From Clostridiales bacterium (GTDB lineage Bacteria; Bacillota; Clostridia; Oscillospirales; Acutalibacteraceae), in assembly GCA_020860025.1 (NCBI GenBank), contig JAJBVC010000065.1, forward strand, positions 1 to 8,967: a stretch of 8,967 nucleotides of DNA, in the 5' to 3' direction. The notes beneath the pieces are model-generated. The model was not told the DNA's origin. It did no database searches and worked only from the letters and a program-made list of their open reading frames with translations. Shown piece after piece: positions 1 to 6,611 of the stretch. The translations under genes were made by a program, and so were the position numbers. Within the stretch, counting starts at the first letter, position 1; each line of letters starts with the position of its first letter.

Positions 1-1
1 G

Positions 2-880
2 CGAAAACTCAGGGGCGCAAATTTTAACACTGTCATTGACTATGGAGAGCTTGTACCTTTTGTTGATACAAATATTAAATCGTTTTTTTCCTGCGTAGGA
101 AATACGGAACGTCCCGATGTTGTTGTTTCAAAGCTGCTTGAGGGCCGTGTTGTAATAATGGTAGAGGGTTCGCCGTTTGCAATTTATGTTCCGTATCTTT
201 TCAGCGACAGCTTTCAGTGCGTTGATGATTATGACAATCCGCCGTTTTACAGCGGCTTAATGAGGATTTTAAAATATTTCAGCTTCGTTCTTTCAATATT
301 TCTTCCGGGAATTTATGTAGCAATCGGCACGTTTCATCAGGAGCTTATACCGACGGGACTTCTTTTTACAATCGCAAGCGAGGAAATAACGACACCTTTT
401 TCACTGATGACTGAGGCTGTTTTGCTCCTTATTTTGTATGAGATTATGCGTGAAGCGGGCCTTAGATTGCCGCAGTCCATAGGTCACGCAGTGTCAATCA
501 TCGGCGGTATAGTTATAGGTGAAACGACAGTAAGCGCAGGACTTATAGGCGCTCCGATGCTCGTTGTAATTGCATTGACGGCTATTTCATCATATGTTGT
601 ATATCCGCTTTATGAGAGTGTTTCGGTATTAAGATTTATTTTTATTATTATCGGCGGTTATACGGGAATTTACGGAATTATTTTAGGAGCAGGCGTCATA
701 TGCGTAAACATATGCTCGCTCGGCCCATTTGGCGTTCCTTTGTCAGCACCGATTTCACCGTTTGACAAACATTCCCTTGGCGATATCTTTTACCGTGAAA
801 CTTGGAAAAAACTTTCAAAACGCAAGGTCAGAGTAAGCAAATTGAGAGGTGCAGATGTTGACTTTTTCAAAGAAAAATAA
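2..880 (+). CDS. gerAA: Spore germination receptor A subunit (GerAA/GerBA/SpoVAF family), 5'-truncated by the window edge
   Basis: The frame is open from base 2 with no start in the window, so this is the C-terminal ~292 residues of a protein usually near 480-500 aa. An internal ATG at 158 begins inside the conserved segment (GRVVIMVEGSPFAIYVP) and is not a real start. The visible part is the membrane half of the A subunit: the conserved DGSPF-like motif, a stretch resembling 'lPGiYVA...FH.ElIPT.LL', the diagnostic 'REAGLRLPQSIG' motif followed by 'IIGGIVIGETTVSAG', several hydrophobic helices, and the terminal 'FGVPLSAPISPF' motif. In known Ger receptors this subunit sits in the inner spore membrane with the B and C subunits and is needed for the germinant response. 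The stop overlaps the start of the next gene. The germinant cannot be predicted. Gene symbol is by family; the paralogue is unknown. Confidence 0.93.
   Translation, partial: RKLRGANFNTVIDYGELVPFVDTNIKSFFSCVGNTERPDVVVSKLLEGRVVIMVEGSPFAIYVPYLFSDSFQCVDDYDNPPFYSGLMRILKYFSFVLSIFLPGIYVAIGTFHQELIPTGLLFTIASEEITTPFSLMTEAVLLLILYEIMREAGLRLPQSIGHAVSIIGGIVIGETTVSAGLIGAPMLVVIALTAISSYVVYPLYESVSVLRFIFIIIGGYTGIYGIILGAGVICVNICSLGPFGVPLSAPISPFDKHSLGDIFYRETWKKLSKRKVRVSKLRGADVDFFKEK
844..849 (+). promoter_or_regulatory. Ribosome binding site for the gerAB-type gene (inside gerAA)
   Basis: GAGAGG lies 5 bases before the ATG at 855. A GTG at 849 in the same frame overlaps this motif and has no better site upstream, so ATG 855 is the preferred start. 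The site is inside the end of the A-subunit gene, consistent with translational coupling. Confidence 0.6.
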
Positions 881-1913
881 AATTGCCCCGATAAGTATTT
901 TTTATCTGCTTTATATCAGTCGAATGGTCGTTACGCTGACGGATATTCAGTCGCTTTCGATAGGCTCGGTAAGTACGGATGTGCTTATAAGTCTTGTCTT
1001 GTCTCTAGGAATTACTGTTTTATTATCTTTGCCGGCGATTTTTTGCTGCCGTTTTAATAAAAATCCGTTTGATGTAAAGTGGGTGGGATTTTTTTATTCT
1101 CTTTACTTTGCATTTTTGGCGGGAGTAAATATCAGCCGTTTTTCTTATTTTGCCTCAACAACGCTTAATCCCGACTCTAAGCCCTTTATATTTGCACTTA
1201 TAATAGCGGTTTGTGCATTTTATTCGGCGTGTTTCGGAGTTGAAGCAATAGCTCGTTTTTCGTCTTTTGCATTTATTCTTCTTATTCTTGCGGTTTTAGC
1301 CGTTTTTGCCTGTAACATTAAATCGTTCGATGAAATAAATCTTTATCCGGTTATACAAAGCGACAGGAGCGATATAATAAAAAAAGCCTTTATTTTCAGT
1401 TCAAATACGAGTGAAGCTGCAGTATTTTTATGTCTTAATAAAAAGGTCAACGGCAATGCGATAAGACCGTTTGTGAGAGCGATTTCAGCGGCATACCTGA
1501 CTATATTTGTGTTGGTGCTTTTTGTTATGGGCGTGCTTGGCGCAGGCGCATCGCTTCAGACTTTTCCGATTTATACTTTGTTTGAAATGTCAAAAATAGG
1601 TAACTATGAGCGTCTTGACGTTTTGCATATTTCATTTTGGATTTTGGGAGTATTTTTAAAATCGGTTCTTTTAACCTACTGCTCGGCAATTTCTGTTAAA
1701 ACTGAGCGAAAGATTAAGCATTCGTACAAGTGTCTTGTTTCAATCGTATTTACGTTTGCGCTTTCATTATATTTAACTCAAAGCACTGTGTACGAAACGG
1801 TACTGCCTAATATAATAATGCTGCCGTTTTTAATTTTCTGCGTTATAATTCCGATTTGTACGCTTATATTCAAAAAGAGAAACCTGGGTGACGAGCTTGT
1901 CGAAATTATGTAA
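855..1913 (+). CDS. gerAB: Spore germination receptor B subunit (GerAB/GerKB, APC-superfamily permease)
   Basis: 352 aa with about ten hydrophobic segments, near the usual ~360 aa of spore germination permeases (PF03845). The family-typical 'FGVEAIARFSSF' block, at about residues 127-138, matches the conserved G-x-E-x-x-x-R signature at the end of a helix. The 'SNTSEAAVFLCL' stretch (about 183-194) and the charged cytoplasmic tail (FKKRN) also fit. In characterised receptors the B subunit is a transporter-like protein that binds the germinant, often an amino acid, within the membrane. The gene overlaps gerAA by 26 bases and the downstream gerAC by 26 bases, which supports a co-translated complex. 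Start: ATG 855 (site GAGAGG); a GTG six bases upstream is the alternative. Family assignment is secure; ligand unknown. Confidence 0.92.
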   Translation: MLTFSKKNKIAPISIFYLLYISRMVVTLTDIQSLSIGSVSTDVLISLVLSLGITVLLSLPAIFCCRFNKNPFDVKWVGFFYSLYFAFLAGVNISRFSYFASTTLNPDSKPFIFALIIAVCAFYSACFGVEAIARFSSFAFILLILAVLAVFACNIKSFDEINLYPVIQSDRSDIIKKAFIFSSNTSEAAVFLCLNKKVNGNAIRPFVRAISAAYLTIFVLVLFVMGVLGAGASLQTFPIYTLFEMSKIGNYERLDVLHISFWILGVFLKSVLLTYCSAISVKTERKIKHSYKCLVSIVFTFALSLYLTQSTVYETVLPNIIMLPFLIFCVIIPICTLIFKKRNLGDELVEIM

Positions 1914-3018
1914 AGTAATATTTTTGGTAATTTTTTGCGCCGCTGTTTTTTCCGGCTGTATGAATACACAGCACCTAAAGGATTTAGTTATTGTTGAGGG
2001 TATGGGAATTGACAAAAAGAACAATGAAATTGAACTGAATATACAGACGCTTAATTTTCAGATAAACAGTTCTTCCGAGCTTCCGAGCGGAAATATGACA
2101 ACGATAACGTCAGCTTCGGGTGATATGATTACAGACAGTATATCAAATCTTTCCCAAAAATTATCAAAGCGACTTTTTTTCGGTCAAAATAAACCGATTG
2201 TAATAGGAAATGAAATTGCAAAAAACAACTTAGACGAGAATATAGATTACTTTTTACGCTCGTCGGATTCTCGTTCGGACGTTGCTGTGTGCATTGCCGA
2301 GGATGAGGCTAAATCAGTTATTGAAAGTGAAGAAAACGACAGTTCGGTTCCTGCCGAAAATATTTTGTATCTTATAAAAGATAATGAGGAATTGGGAATG
2401 AGCGTGTACGTAACGGCAGGCGATATTTTAAATCTTTATACCGACGAGACATCGGATATTTATATGCCGGTAATTTCTGCTGAAAAGGACAGCGTAAAAA
2501 GCAGCGGAATAGGACTTTTCAGTGGCAGCAGGCTTGTCTATACGACAGACGATGATGAAACTATGGGATTTCTTCTCATAAACGGTAAGGTGAAATCGGC
2601 GACTGTCGGTACTCAGGACAGCGAGCTTGGAGAAATCGGAATAAAAATAACGGACGCCAAGACCAAAAACAGCGTAAGTATTGTTGACGGTACGGTTGTA
2701 TTTAACGTTGAAATCAAAGCCGATATGAGTGTTGATGAAATTCAAAACGGCTTGACAACCGACCTTTCCGCCGACGATATGGAAAAAATACGTATCCTTG
2801 CCGAGGAAAAGGTAAAGGAGCTTTGCAAAAAAGCGTTTTATGCCTGTCGAGACAATAACAGCGATTCGTTAAGAGTAGGCGATTACCTTGCAAAGGATTC
2901 TCCTGTGTCATATGAATTGCTCTCAGACAATTGGGATTATTATTTCACAACCGTTCAGTGCAGTGTAAACGCAGATATTATGCTCAAAAAAATCAGTGAA
3001 AATACTGAATTAAACTGA
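1888..3018 (+). CDS. gerAC: Spore germination receptor C subunit (GerAC/GerBC/GerKC lipoprotein)
   Basis: 376 aa, the usual length for GerAC-type proteins. The N-terminus is a lipoprotein signal: a short basic part, a hydrophobic core (VIFLVIFCAAV) and lipobox F-S-G-C with the acylated Cys at residue 24. Next comes the family's opening motif 'LKDLVIVEGMGIDKK' (about 30-44), then 'RLFFGQNKPIVIGNEIA' (about 95-111) in the N-domain, and 'GIGLFSGSRLV' (about 207-217), which begins the C-domain region (PF05504). The C subunit is an outer-face lipoprotein of the inner spore membrane and completes the receptor. The start is GTG 1888, inside gerAB. A TTG at 1897 behind GGGTGA is a close alternative and leaves the lipobox intact. 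No clear terminator follows, and its 3' end overlaps a reverse-strand small ORF by 26 bases. Confidence 0.92.
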   Translation: MTSLSKLCKVIFLVIFCAAVFSGCMNTQHLKDLVIVEGMGIDKKNNEIELNIQTLNFQINSSSELPSGNMTTITSASGDMITDSISNLSQKLSKRLFFGQNKPIVIGNEIAKNNLDENIDYFLRSSDSRSDVAVCIAEDEAKSVIESEENDSSVPAENILYLIKDNEELGMSVYVTAGDILNLYTDETSDIYMPVISAEKDSVKSSGIGLFSGSRLVYTTDDDETMGFLLINGKVKSATVGTQDSELGEIGIKITDAKTKNSVSIVDGTVVFNVEIKADMSVDEIQNGLTTDLSADDMEKIRILAEEKVKELCKKAFYACRDNNSDSLRVGDYLAKDSPVSYELLSDNWDYYFTTVQCSVNADIMLKKISENTELN

Positions 3019-3145
3019 TACATTGGCGAAAAATTGTTGACAGCTCCTCGCTGCTCGTATTACCGCCTGTAGCAAAGCATACTATAGACGGGATAATAAG
3101 ACTTAGCGCAAACAAAATGATATAAGTGATAATAGGTTTTTTCAT
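2993..3145 (-). CDS. Small predicted secreted or membrane-anchored protein, 50 aa, unrecognised
   Basis: Reading the reverse strand from ATG at 3145 to TGA at 2993 gives 50 residues. The N-terminus is M-K-K followed by about 20 hydrophobic residues (IITYIILFALSLIIPSIV), then C-F-A-T-G-G, which could be a signal peptidase I site after FA or simply the end of a membrane anchor. A polar tail follows (NTSSEELSTIFRQ). A strong ribosome binding site, AAGGAGAT (3159-3152), lies 6 bases before the ATG, which is the best argument that it is translated. The last 26 bases overlap the end of gerAC on the opposite strand. The layout (KK, anchor, short Ser/Glu stretch, then x-IFR) recalls the N-terminus of SpoIID-type proteins, so it could be a truncated remnant of a longer sporulation gene. 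That resemblance is from memory only. Confidence 0.5.
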   Translation of the reverse strand: MKKPIITYIILFALSLIIPSIVCFATGGNTSSEELSTIFRQCISLIQYFH

Positions 3146-3151
3146 AACTGT

Positions 3152-3159
3152 ATCTCCTT
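3152..3159 (-). promoter_or_regulatory. Ribosome binding site of the small reverse-strand ORF
   Basis: AAGGAGAT on the reverse strand, 6 bases upstream of the ATG at 3145. It is one of the best Shine-Dalgarno matches in the window. It overlaps the -35 element of the forward promoter by two bases. Confidence 0.55.
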
Positions 3160-3186
3160 GACTTTATATATAAAAAACTGTATAAT
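3158..3186 (+). promoter_or_regulatory. Probable sigma-A promoter of the citrate synthase operon
   Basis: TTGACT (3158-3163), a 17-base AT-rich spacer, then a perfect TATAAT (3181-3186). Expected transcription start is near 3193, giving an untranslated leader of about 115 bases before the start codon at 3310. The -35 element overlaps the ribosome binding site of the small reverse-strand ORF, so the two divergent units share this short stretch. Confidence 0.75.
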
Positions 3187-3294
3187 AAAATAATAACTTT
3201 TAAAATTAAGAATCAGCAAATTTGAAAATTCGGATTTTATAACGATGTTATTCTGTTATATTATGTTATGCTGAACAGTAGCGATTTTATTCTC

Positions 3295-3302
3295 AAAGGG
3301 GA
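3295..3302 (+). promoter_or_regulatory. Ribosome binding site that fixes the citrate synthase start
   Basis: AAAGGGGA is 7 bases before the ATG at 3310. The in-frame ATG 42 bases further upstream (3268) has only AT-rich sequence in front of it and adds 14 residues with no counterpart that I recognise in the family. The 3310 start is therefore chosen. Confidence 0.75.
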
Positions 3303-3309
3303 ATGGTTT

Positions 3310-4683
3310 ATGCCGTCAAATAATTATATTTCACCTATTTCTATGGAAGCTCTTTCAAGCCTTTGCGGTGAGCTTGATAAAAATAATTCAATAAAACCAA
3401 ATGATTTTGAAAAATATCATGTTAAACGTGGACTTCGTAACGAGGATAATACCGGGGTTATGGCAGGTCTTACTCGTATTTGTTCTGTTGAGGGTTATTA
3501 TATTCTTGACGGCGAAAGAATTCCGAAAGAGGGTAAACTGTCATACAGAGGCTATGATATTAACGATATAGTAAACGGCTGTATAAACGACGGGCGATTC
3601 GGCTTTGAGGAGGTAACGTGGCTTCTTTTATTCGGAGAACTTCCGTCTGCTGAACAGCTTTTAAGCCTTCGGGAGGTTATCAGCGAGTGCAGAACGCTTC
3701 CCGATGAGTTCGTTGAGGATATGATTATGAAGCATCCCTCAAACGATATTATGAATAAGATGATGCGCAGTATTATGGCTCTTTATTCGTTTGATGAAAA
3801 TCCCGACGATACGTCTATTCCGAATGTTTTGCGTCAGTCGCTTCAGCTTATAGCGCAGATGCCAACTATTATGAACAGCGCTTATCAGGTAAAACGACGT
3901 GCTTTTTATAACAAGACGATGTTCCTGCACCCGATTAAAAAGGAACAGTCAACAGCCGAATATATTTTAAATCAAATTCGTGTGGATAAAAAATTTACAG
4001 ATGAAGAGGCAAAGCTCCTTGATATTTGCCTTATGCTTCACGCTGACCACGGCGGCGGTAACAATTCTACATTTTCAACGAGAGTTCTGACTTCAAGCGG
4101 TACGGATACATATTCTGCCATTACCGCCGGATTCGGTTCTCTTAAAGGGCCTCGTCACGGCGGTGCAAATCTGCGTGTTGCAAAGCAGATGGATGAAATA
4201 ATGGAGTGTACATCTGATTCCACAGACCCGTCACAGGTTAAGGATTATCTCGTAAAAATTCTTAAAAAAGAAGCGGGCGACGGTTCGGGACTTATTTACG
4301 GTATGGGCCATGCTGTTTATACACTGTCTGACCCTCGTGCCGTTATCCTAAAGGAAAGTGCTAAAAAGCTTGCTTATGAAAAAGGATTTGAAAAGGAATT
4401 TGTAACACTTGAAAATATCGAAAAGCTGACTCCCGAGGTGTTTGCGCAAATTAAAGGTATTGATAAGCCGATGTGTGCTAACGTAGATATGTATTCGGGT
4501 CTTGTTTATAAGGTGCTCGGTATTCCGACCGACCTTTATACACCGCTTTTCGCAATAGCAAGAATTTCGGGCTGGTGCGCTCACAGACTTGAAGAACTTA
4601 TTTCCGGCGGAAGAATTATGCGTCCTGCCTATAAGAGCGTGAATAAGGTCAGAGAATATAAGGATTTAAGGGATCGTAACTGA
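3310..4683 (+). CDS. gltA: Citrate synthase (Si-type)
   Basis: 457 aa from the chosen start. Condenses acetyl-CoA with oxaloacetate to give citrate and CoA in the cytoplasm; in fermentative Clostridia this usually feeds 2-oxoglutarate and glutamate synthesis. The catalytic triad is present: His in 'GPRHGGAN' (residue 283), His in 'YGMGHAVY' (334) and Asp in 'NVDMYSG' (393), equivalent to E. coli His264/His305/Asp362. The oxaloacetate-site block 'LHADHGGG' (about 243-250) is intact, as is 'SDPRA' after the second His. It is somewhat longer than the ~370-430 aa bacterial enzymes, with extra sequence at the N-terminus and in the middle (about 195-215), a form I associate with Clostridia. A 2-methylcitrate synthase is the main alternative, but no propionate-pathway genes are nearby. 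It is not the unrelated Re-type enzyme. It heads a probable operon with a membrane protein and an AEC carrier. Confidence 0.96.
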   Translation: MPSNNYISPISMEALSSLCGELDKNNSIKPNDFEKYHVKRGLRNEDNTGVMAGLTRICSVEGYYILDGERIPKEGKLSYRGYDINDIVNGCINDGRFGFEEVTWLLLFGELPSAEQLLSLREVISECRTLPDEFVEDMIMKHPSNDIMNKMMRSIMALYSFDENPDDTSIPNVLRQSLQLIAQMPTIMNSAYQVKRRAFYNKTMFLHPIKKEQSTAEYILNQIRVDKKFTDEEAKLLDICLMLHADHGGGNNSTFSTRVLTSSGTDTYSAITAGFGSLKGPRHGGANLRVAKQMDEIMECTSDSTDPSQVKDYLVKILKKEAGDGSGLIYGMGHAVYTLSDPRAVILKESAKKLAYEKGFEKEFVTLENIEKLTPEVFAQIKGIDKPMCANVDMYSGLVYKVLGIPTDLYTPLFAIARISGWCAHRLEELISGGRIMRPAYKSVNKVREYKDLRDRN

Positions 4684-4698
4684 TTTAATATACAATAT

Positions 4699-4707
4699 GG
4701 GAGAGAG
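4699..4707 (+). promoter_or_regulatory. Ribosome binding site supporting a GTG start at 4712
   Basis: GGGAGAGAG lies 4 bases before GTG 4712. The upstream ATG at 4697 overlaps this motif and has only AT-rich sequence in front of it, so the purine run more likely serves the GTG than codes for Gly-Glu-Ser. Confidence 0.55.
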
Positions 4708-4711
4708 TAAA

Positions 4712-5524
4712 GTGCGGAAGATTGTGGCAAAAATACCGATAATATTATTATTTTTGTCGGTGGCGGCTGCATCGTTTCTGCACTTTTTCCTGTATTCCGA
4801 CAGCTTTGTTAATGACGATGGCGGTAATGCAACAATCTATGTGATTGTGCTGATTGTTATTTCGGCAGTTTTGTGTGCGATAGCTTCGCCGGGGAAAGAC
4901 AGTCTGCCCACGCTTTTTGATTTCGCTTCAAAAAAACAGATTACAGCTGTAATGTATTTGCTCAGTATATCGTTTTTTGTTGATTTTTTGCACCAAGGGT
5001 ATAATTGTTATAAATATTTGGAGCAGCATACGTATACGGAATATAACTATTTAATCTGCGTTGCTGCGTCGGGCGTATTTGCACTTTTTTGTTGCTTTTA
5101 TTTTATTGTTTTTTCAAAGACTGTTACAGGCAGCAATTATGATGTGCGCAATTTTACGGCGCTTCATCTTTCGCCTGTAATATGGGCTTTGCTGCAGCTT
5201 TTTGTTATAATGATAAAAATTGTAGATATAAATACAGATTACGAAATATTTTATCAGTTTATATTTTTATGTGTATTTTTATGCTTTGCGCTTTCGCTCG
5301 CTCGTGCCGTGGGAAATAAGACAGGAAAATTGAGCCGTATGTTTTGCTTTTCGGCAATGCTTAATACAGCGATGTCAGTAATAATCGTTTTGCCAAGATG
5401 GGCAGCGTTTATTAACAGCGGTGGCAAGGCGGAATTTACTATGGATTATTCAGGCGTTACATATTTTATGCTTGGTGTTTTTTCGTTCGTATTGCTCAGG
5501 GATATAAATAAACGTAGGGATTAG
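4712..5524 (+). CDS. Polytopic membrane protein of unknown function (about 8 membrane segments)
   Basis: I do not recognise this protein. From GTG 4712 it is 270 aa; the ATG at 4697 would add five residues. Hydrophobic segments lie at roughly residues 6-26, 40-58, 76-93, 111-135, 154-173, 177-198, 207-229 and 247-263, so about eight passes. The protein ends with a basic cytoplasmic-type tail (DINKRRD). Loops are short and there is no enzymatic, ATP-binding or sensor domain. Aromatic and Cys residues are common in the helices (for example CVAASGVFALFCCFYF). It starts 28 bases after the citrate synthase stop, and its own stop overlaps the next gene's GAGGAG site, so all three genes are probably co-transcribed. 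It could be a transporter accessory or membrane sensor, but nothing in the sequence decides this. Confidence 0.8.
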   Translation: MRKIVAKIPIILLFLSVAAASFLHFFLYSDSFVNDDGGNATIYVIVLIVISAVLCAIASPGKDSLPTLFDFASKKQITAVMYLLSISFFVDFLHQGYNCYKYLEQHTYTEYNYLICVAASGVFALFCCFYFIVFSKTVTGSNYDVRNFTALHLSPVIWALLQLFVIMIKIVDINTDYEIFYQFIFLCVFLCFALSLARAVGNKTGKLSRMFCFSAMLNTAMSVIIVLPRWAAFINSGGKAEFTMDYSGVTYFMLGVFSFVLLRDINKRRD

Positions 5525-5535
5525 AGGAGAAAAAA

Positions 5536-6465
5536 TTGTTTTTAGAAAATTTAAAAACCATAGCTCTTCAGGTATTGATTTTGTACCTTATTGCCGGTGT
5601 CGGTTTTGTTACGGACAAGATAGGAATATTCAGTCAGGATGACGGTAAGCGACTTATTGATTTGCTGTTTAATGTGATTTTGCCTATAGCGATTATAAGG
5701 ACGTTTATAAATATGGAGTATACGCCCGAACACGTAAAGGGTATTTTTATTGCGTTTGCCTGTGCAATGGGAACTCATTTGTTCGGTGCAATAGTGTCCG
5801 CCTTTACGTTCAGAAAACGAAGTCTTAAGGAACGTGGCATATACCACTATGGTATGATACTTTCAAATGCCGCCTTTCTTGCTCTTCCGCTTGCAAAAAG
5901 CGTAATAGGTGATGAAGGGATTTTTTACTGTTCTGTTTACGTGGCTGTGTTTAATATGGTTGCGTTTACCTACGGCATTTATGAAATATCGGGTCATGAG
6001 GCCAAAATTGATTTTAAACGGCTTATATTTAATCCGGGTTCAATATCCGTTATTATAGGTTTACCGCTCTTTTTTCTTCAGCCCGATATACCGTATTTTA
6101 TAGATTATCCTATGGAGCTTATCGGCAACTGCAATTCACCGCTTGCGATGATTGTCTTCGGCACGTTTCTTGCAAATTCAAATTTCAAAAATTTGCTTAT
6201 GAAAAAGGAGCTTTACTTCACTTCATTTATAAGATTGGTACTGATACCGCTTTGTATGCTGGGAATATTCTACTTGTGCGGGGTAAGAGGCGATTTGCTG
6301 ACCGCAATGATTATTTCAAGTGCTGCGCCGACTGCCACAAACACGGCAATGTACGCAGCGAAATATGACAACGACACTGCTCTCGGAGCGGAAATAGCTG
6401 CGCAAACATCTGTTTTTTCAATAGTCACAATGCCTGTTATCGTTGCATTGGCGTCTGTTGTATAG
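5536..6465 (+). CDS. Auxin efflux carrier (AEC) family transporter
   Basis: 309 aa, the normal AEC size (PF03547), with about ten membrane segments in two five-helix halves. Family-typical features are the N-terminal 'GVGFVTDKIGIFSQDDGKRL' region followed by 'NVILPIAIIRTF' with the helix-breaking Pro near residue 50, 'NAAFLALPLA' (about 111-120), 'NPGSISVIIGL' (about 166-176), 'SPLAMIVFGTFLA' (about 201-213), and the second-half 'SSAAPTATNTAMYAAKY' block (about 261-277), ending in 'IVTMPVIVAL'. Bacterial members include malate permeases and other carboxylate carriers, so an organic acid substrate is plausible beside citrate synthase. That is inference; many AEC substrates are unknown. The start is TTG 5536 with GAGGAG 7 bases upstream, overlapping the previous stop; no ATG nearby is better placed. 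A 14-bp inverted repeat follows the stop. Confidence 0.92.
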   Translation: MFLENLKTIALQVLILYLIAGVGFVTDKIGIFSQDDGKRLIDLLFNVILPIAIIRTFINMEYTPEHVKGIFIAFACAMGTHLFGAIVSAFTFRKRSLKERGIYHYGMILSNAAFLALPLAKSVIGDEGIFYCSVYVAVFNMVAFTYGIYEISGHEAKIDFKRLIFNPGSISVIIGLPLFFLQPDIPYFIDYPMELIGNCNSPLAMIVFGTFLANSNFKNLLMKKELYFTSFIRLVLIPLCMLGIFYLCGVRGDLLTAMIISSAAPTATNTAMYAAKYDNDTALGAEIAAQTSVFSIVTMPVIVALASVV

Positions 6466-6466
6466 T

Positions 6467-6513
6467 TAAAATTTACAAATAGTATATTTTATTTTATCAA
6501 TTTGTAAATTTTA
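6467..6513 (+). terminator. AT-rich inverted repeat after the AEC gene, probable terminator
   Basis: Perfect 14-bp arms (6467-6480, TAAAATTTACAAAT, and 6500-6513) flank a 19-base loop, starting one base after the stop codon. The RNA stem would be followed by a U-rich run (ATTTTAAT). Position suits a terminator that closes the citrate synthase operon. However, each arm has only one G/C base and the loop is large, so the stem is weak. A protein-binding palindrome upstream of the darA promoter is the alternative. Confidence 0.45.
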
Positions 6514-6535
6514 TTTTAATATATTCTTCAATTTG

Positions 6536-6564
6536 TTGAATATAAACCGTATTTATCGTATAAT
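6536..6564 (+). promoter_or_regulatory. Probable sigma-A promoter of the darA-holB-ricT operon
   Basis: TTGAAT (6536-6541), a 17-base spacer, and a perfect TATAAT (6559-6564). Predicted transcription start is near 6571, leaving a leader of about 40 bases before the darA ATG at 6612. Confidence 0.72.
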
Positions 6565-6611
6565 TAGAATGTAGAGATATTAGTGTGTTTTAAGACAGAT
6601 TGGGTGATTTA

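Noticed and set aside
2428..2745. 105-codon reverse-strand ORF inside the gerAC-type gene
   Set aside because: It is antisense to a well-supported gene, its composition looks like a codon shadow, and no convincing ribosome binding site or recognisable domain is present.
3219..3230. CodY-like box (AATTTGAAAATT) in the citrate synthase leader
   Set aside because: Only half of the 15-base consensus matches, and such half-sites are common in AT-rich leaders.
3268..3309. Upstream ATG start for citrate synthase
   Set aside because: No ribosome binding site precedes it, while AAAGGGGA precedes the ATG at 3310 at good spacing.
5551..5847. 98-codon reverse-strand ORF opposite the AEC transporter
   Set aside because: It lies wholly within a clear family member on the other strand, and its translation shows no domain, signal or membrane pattern.
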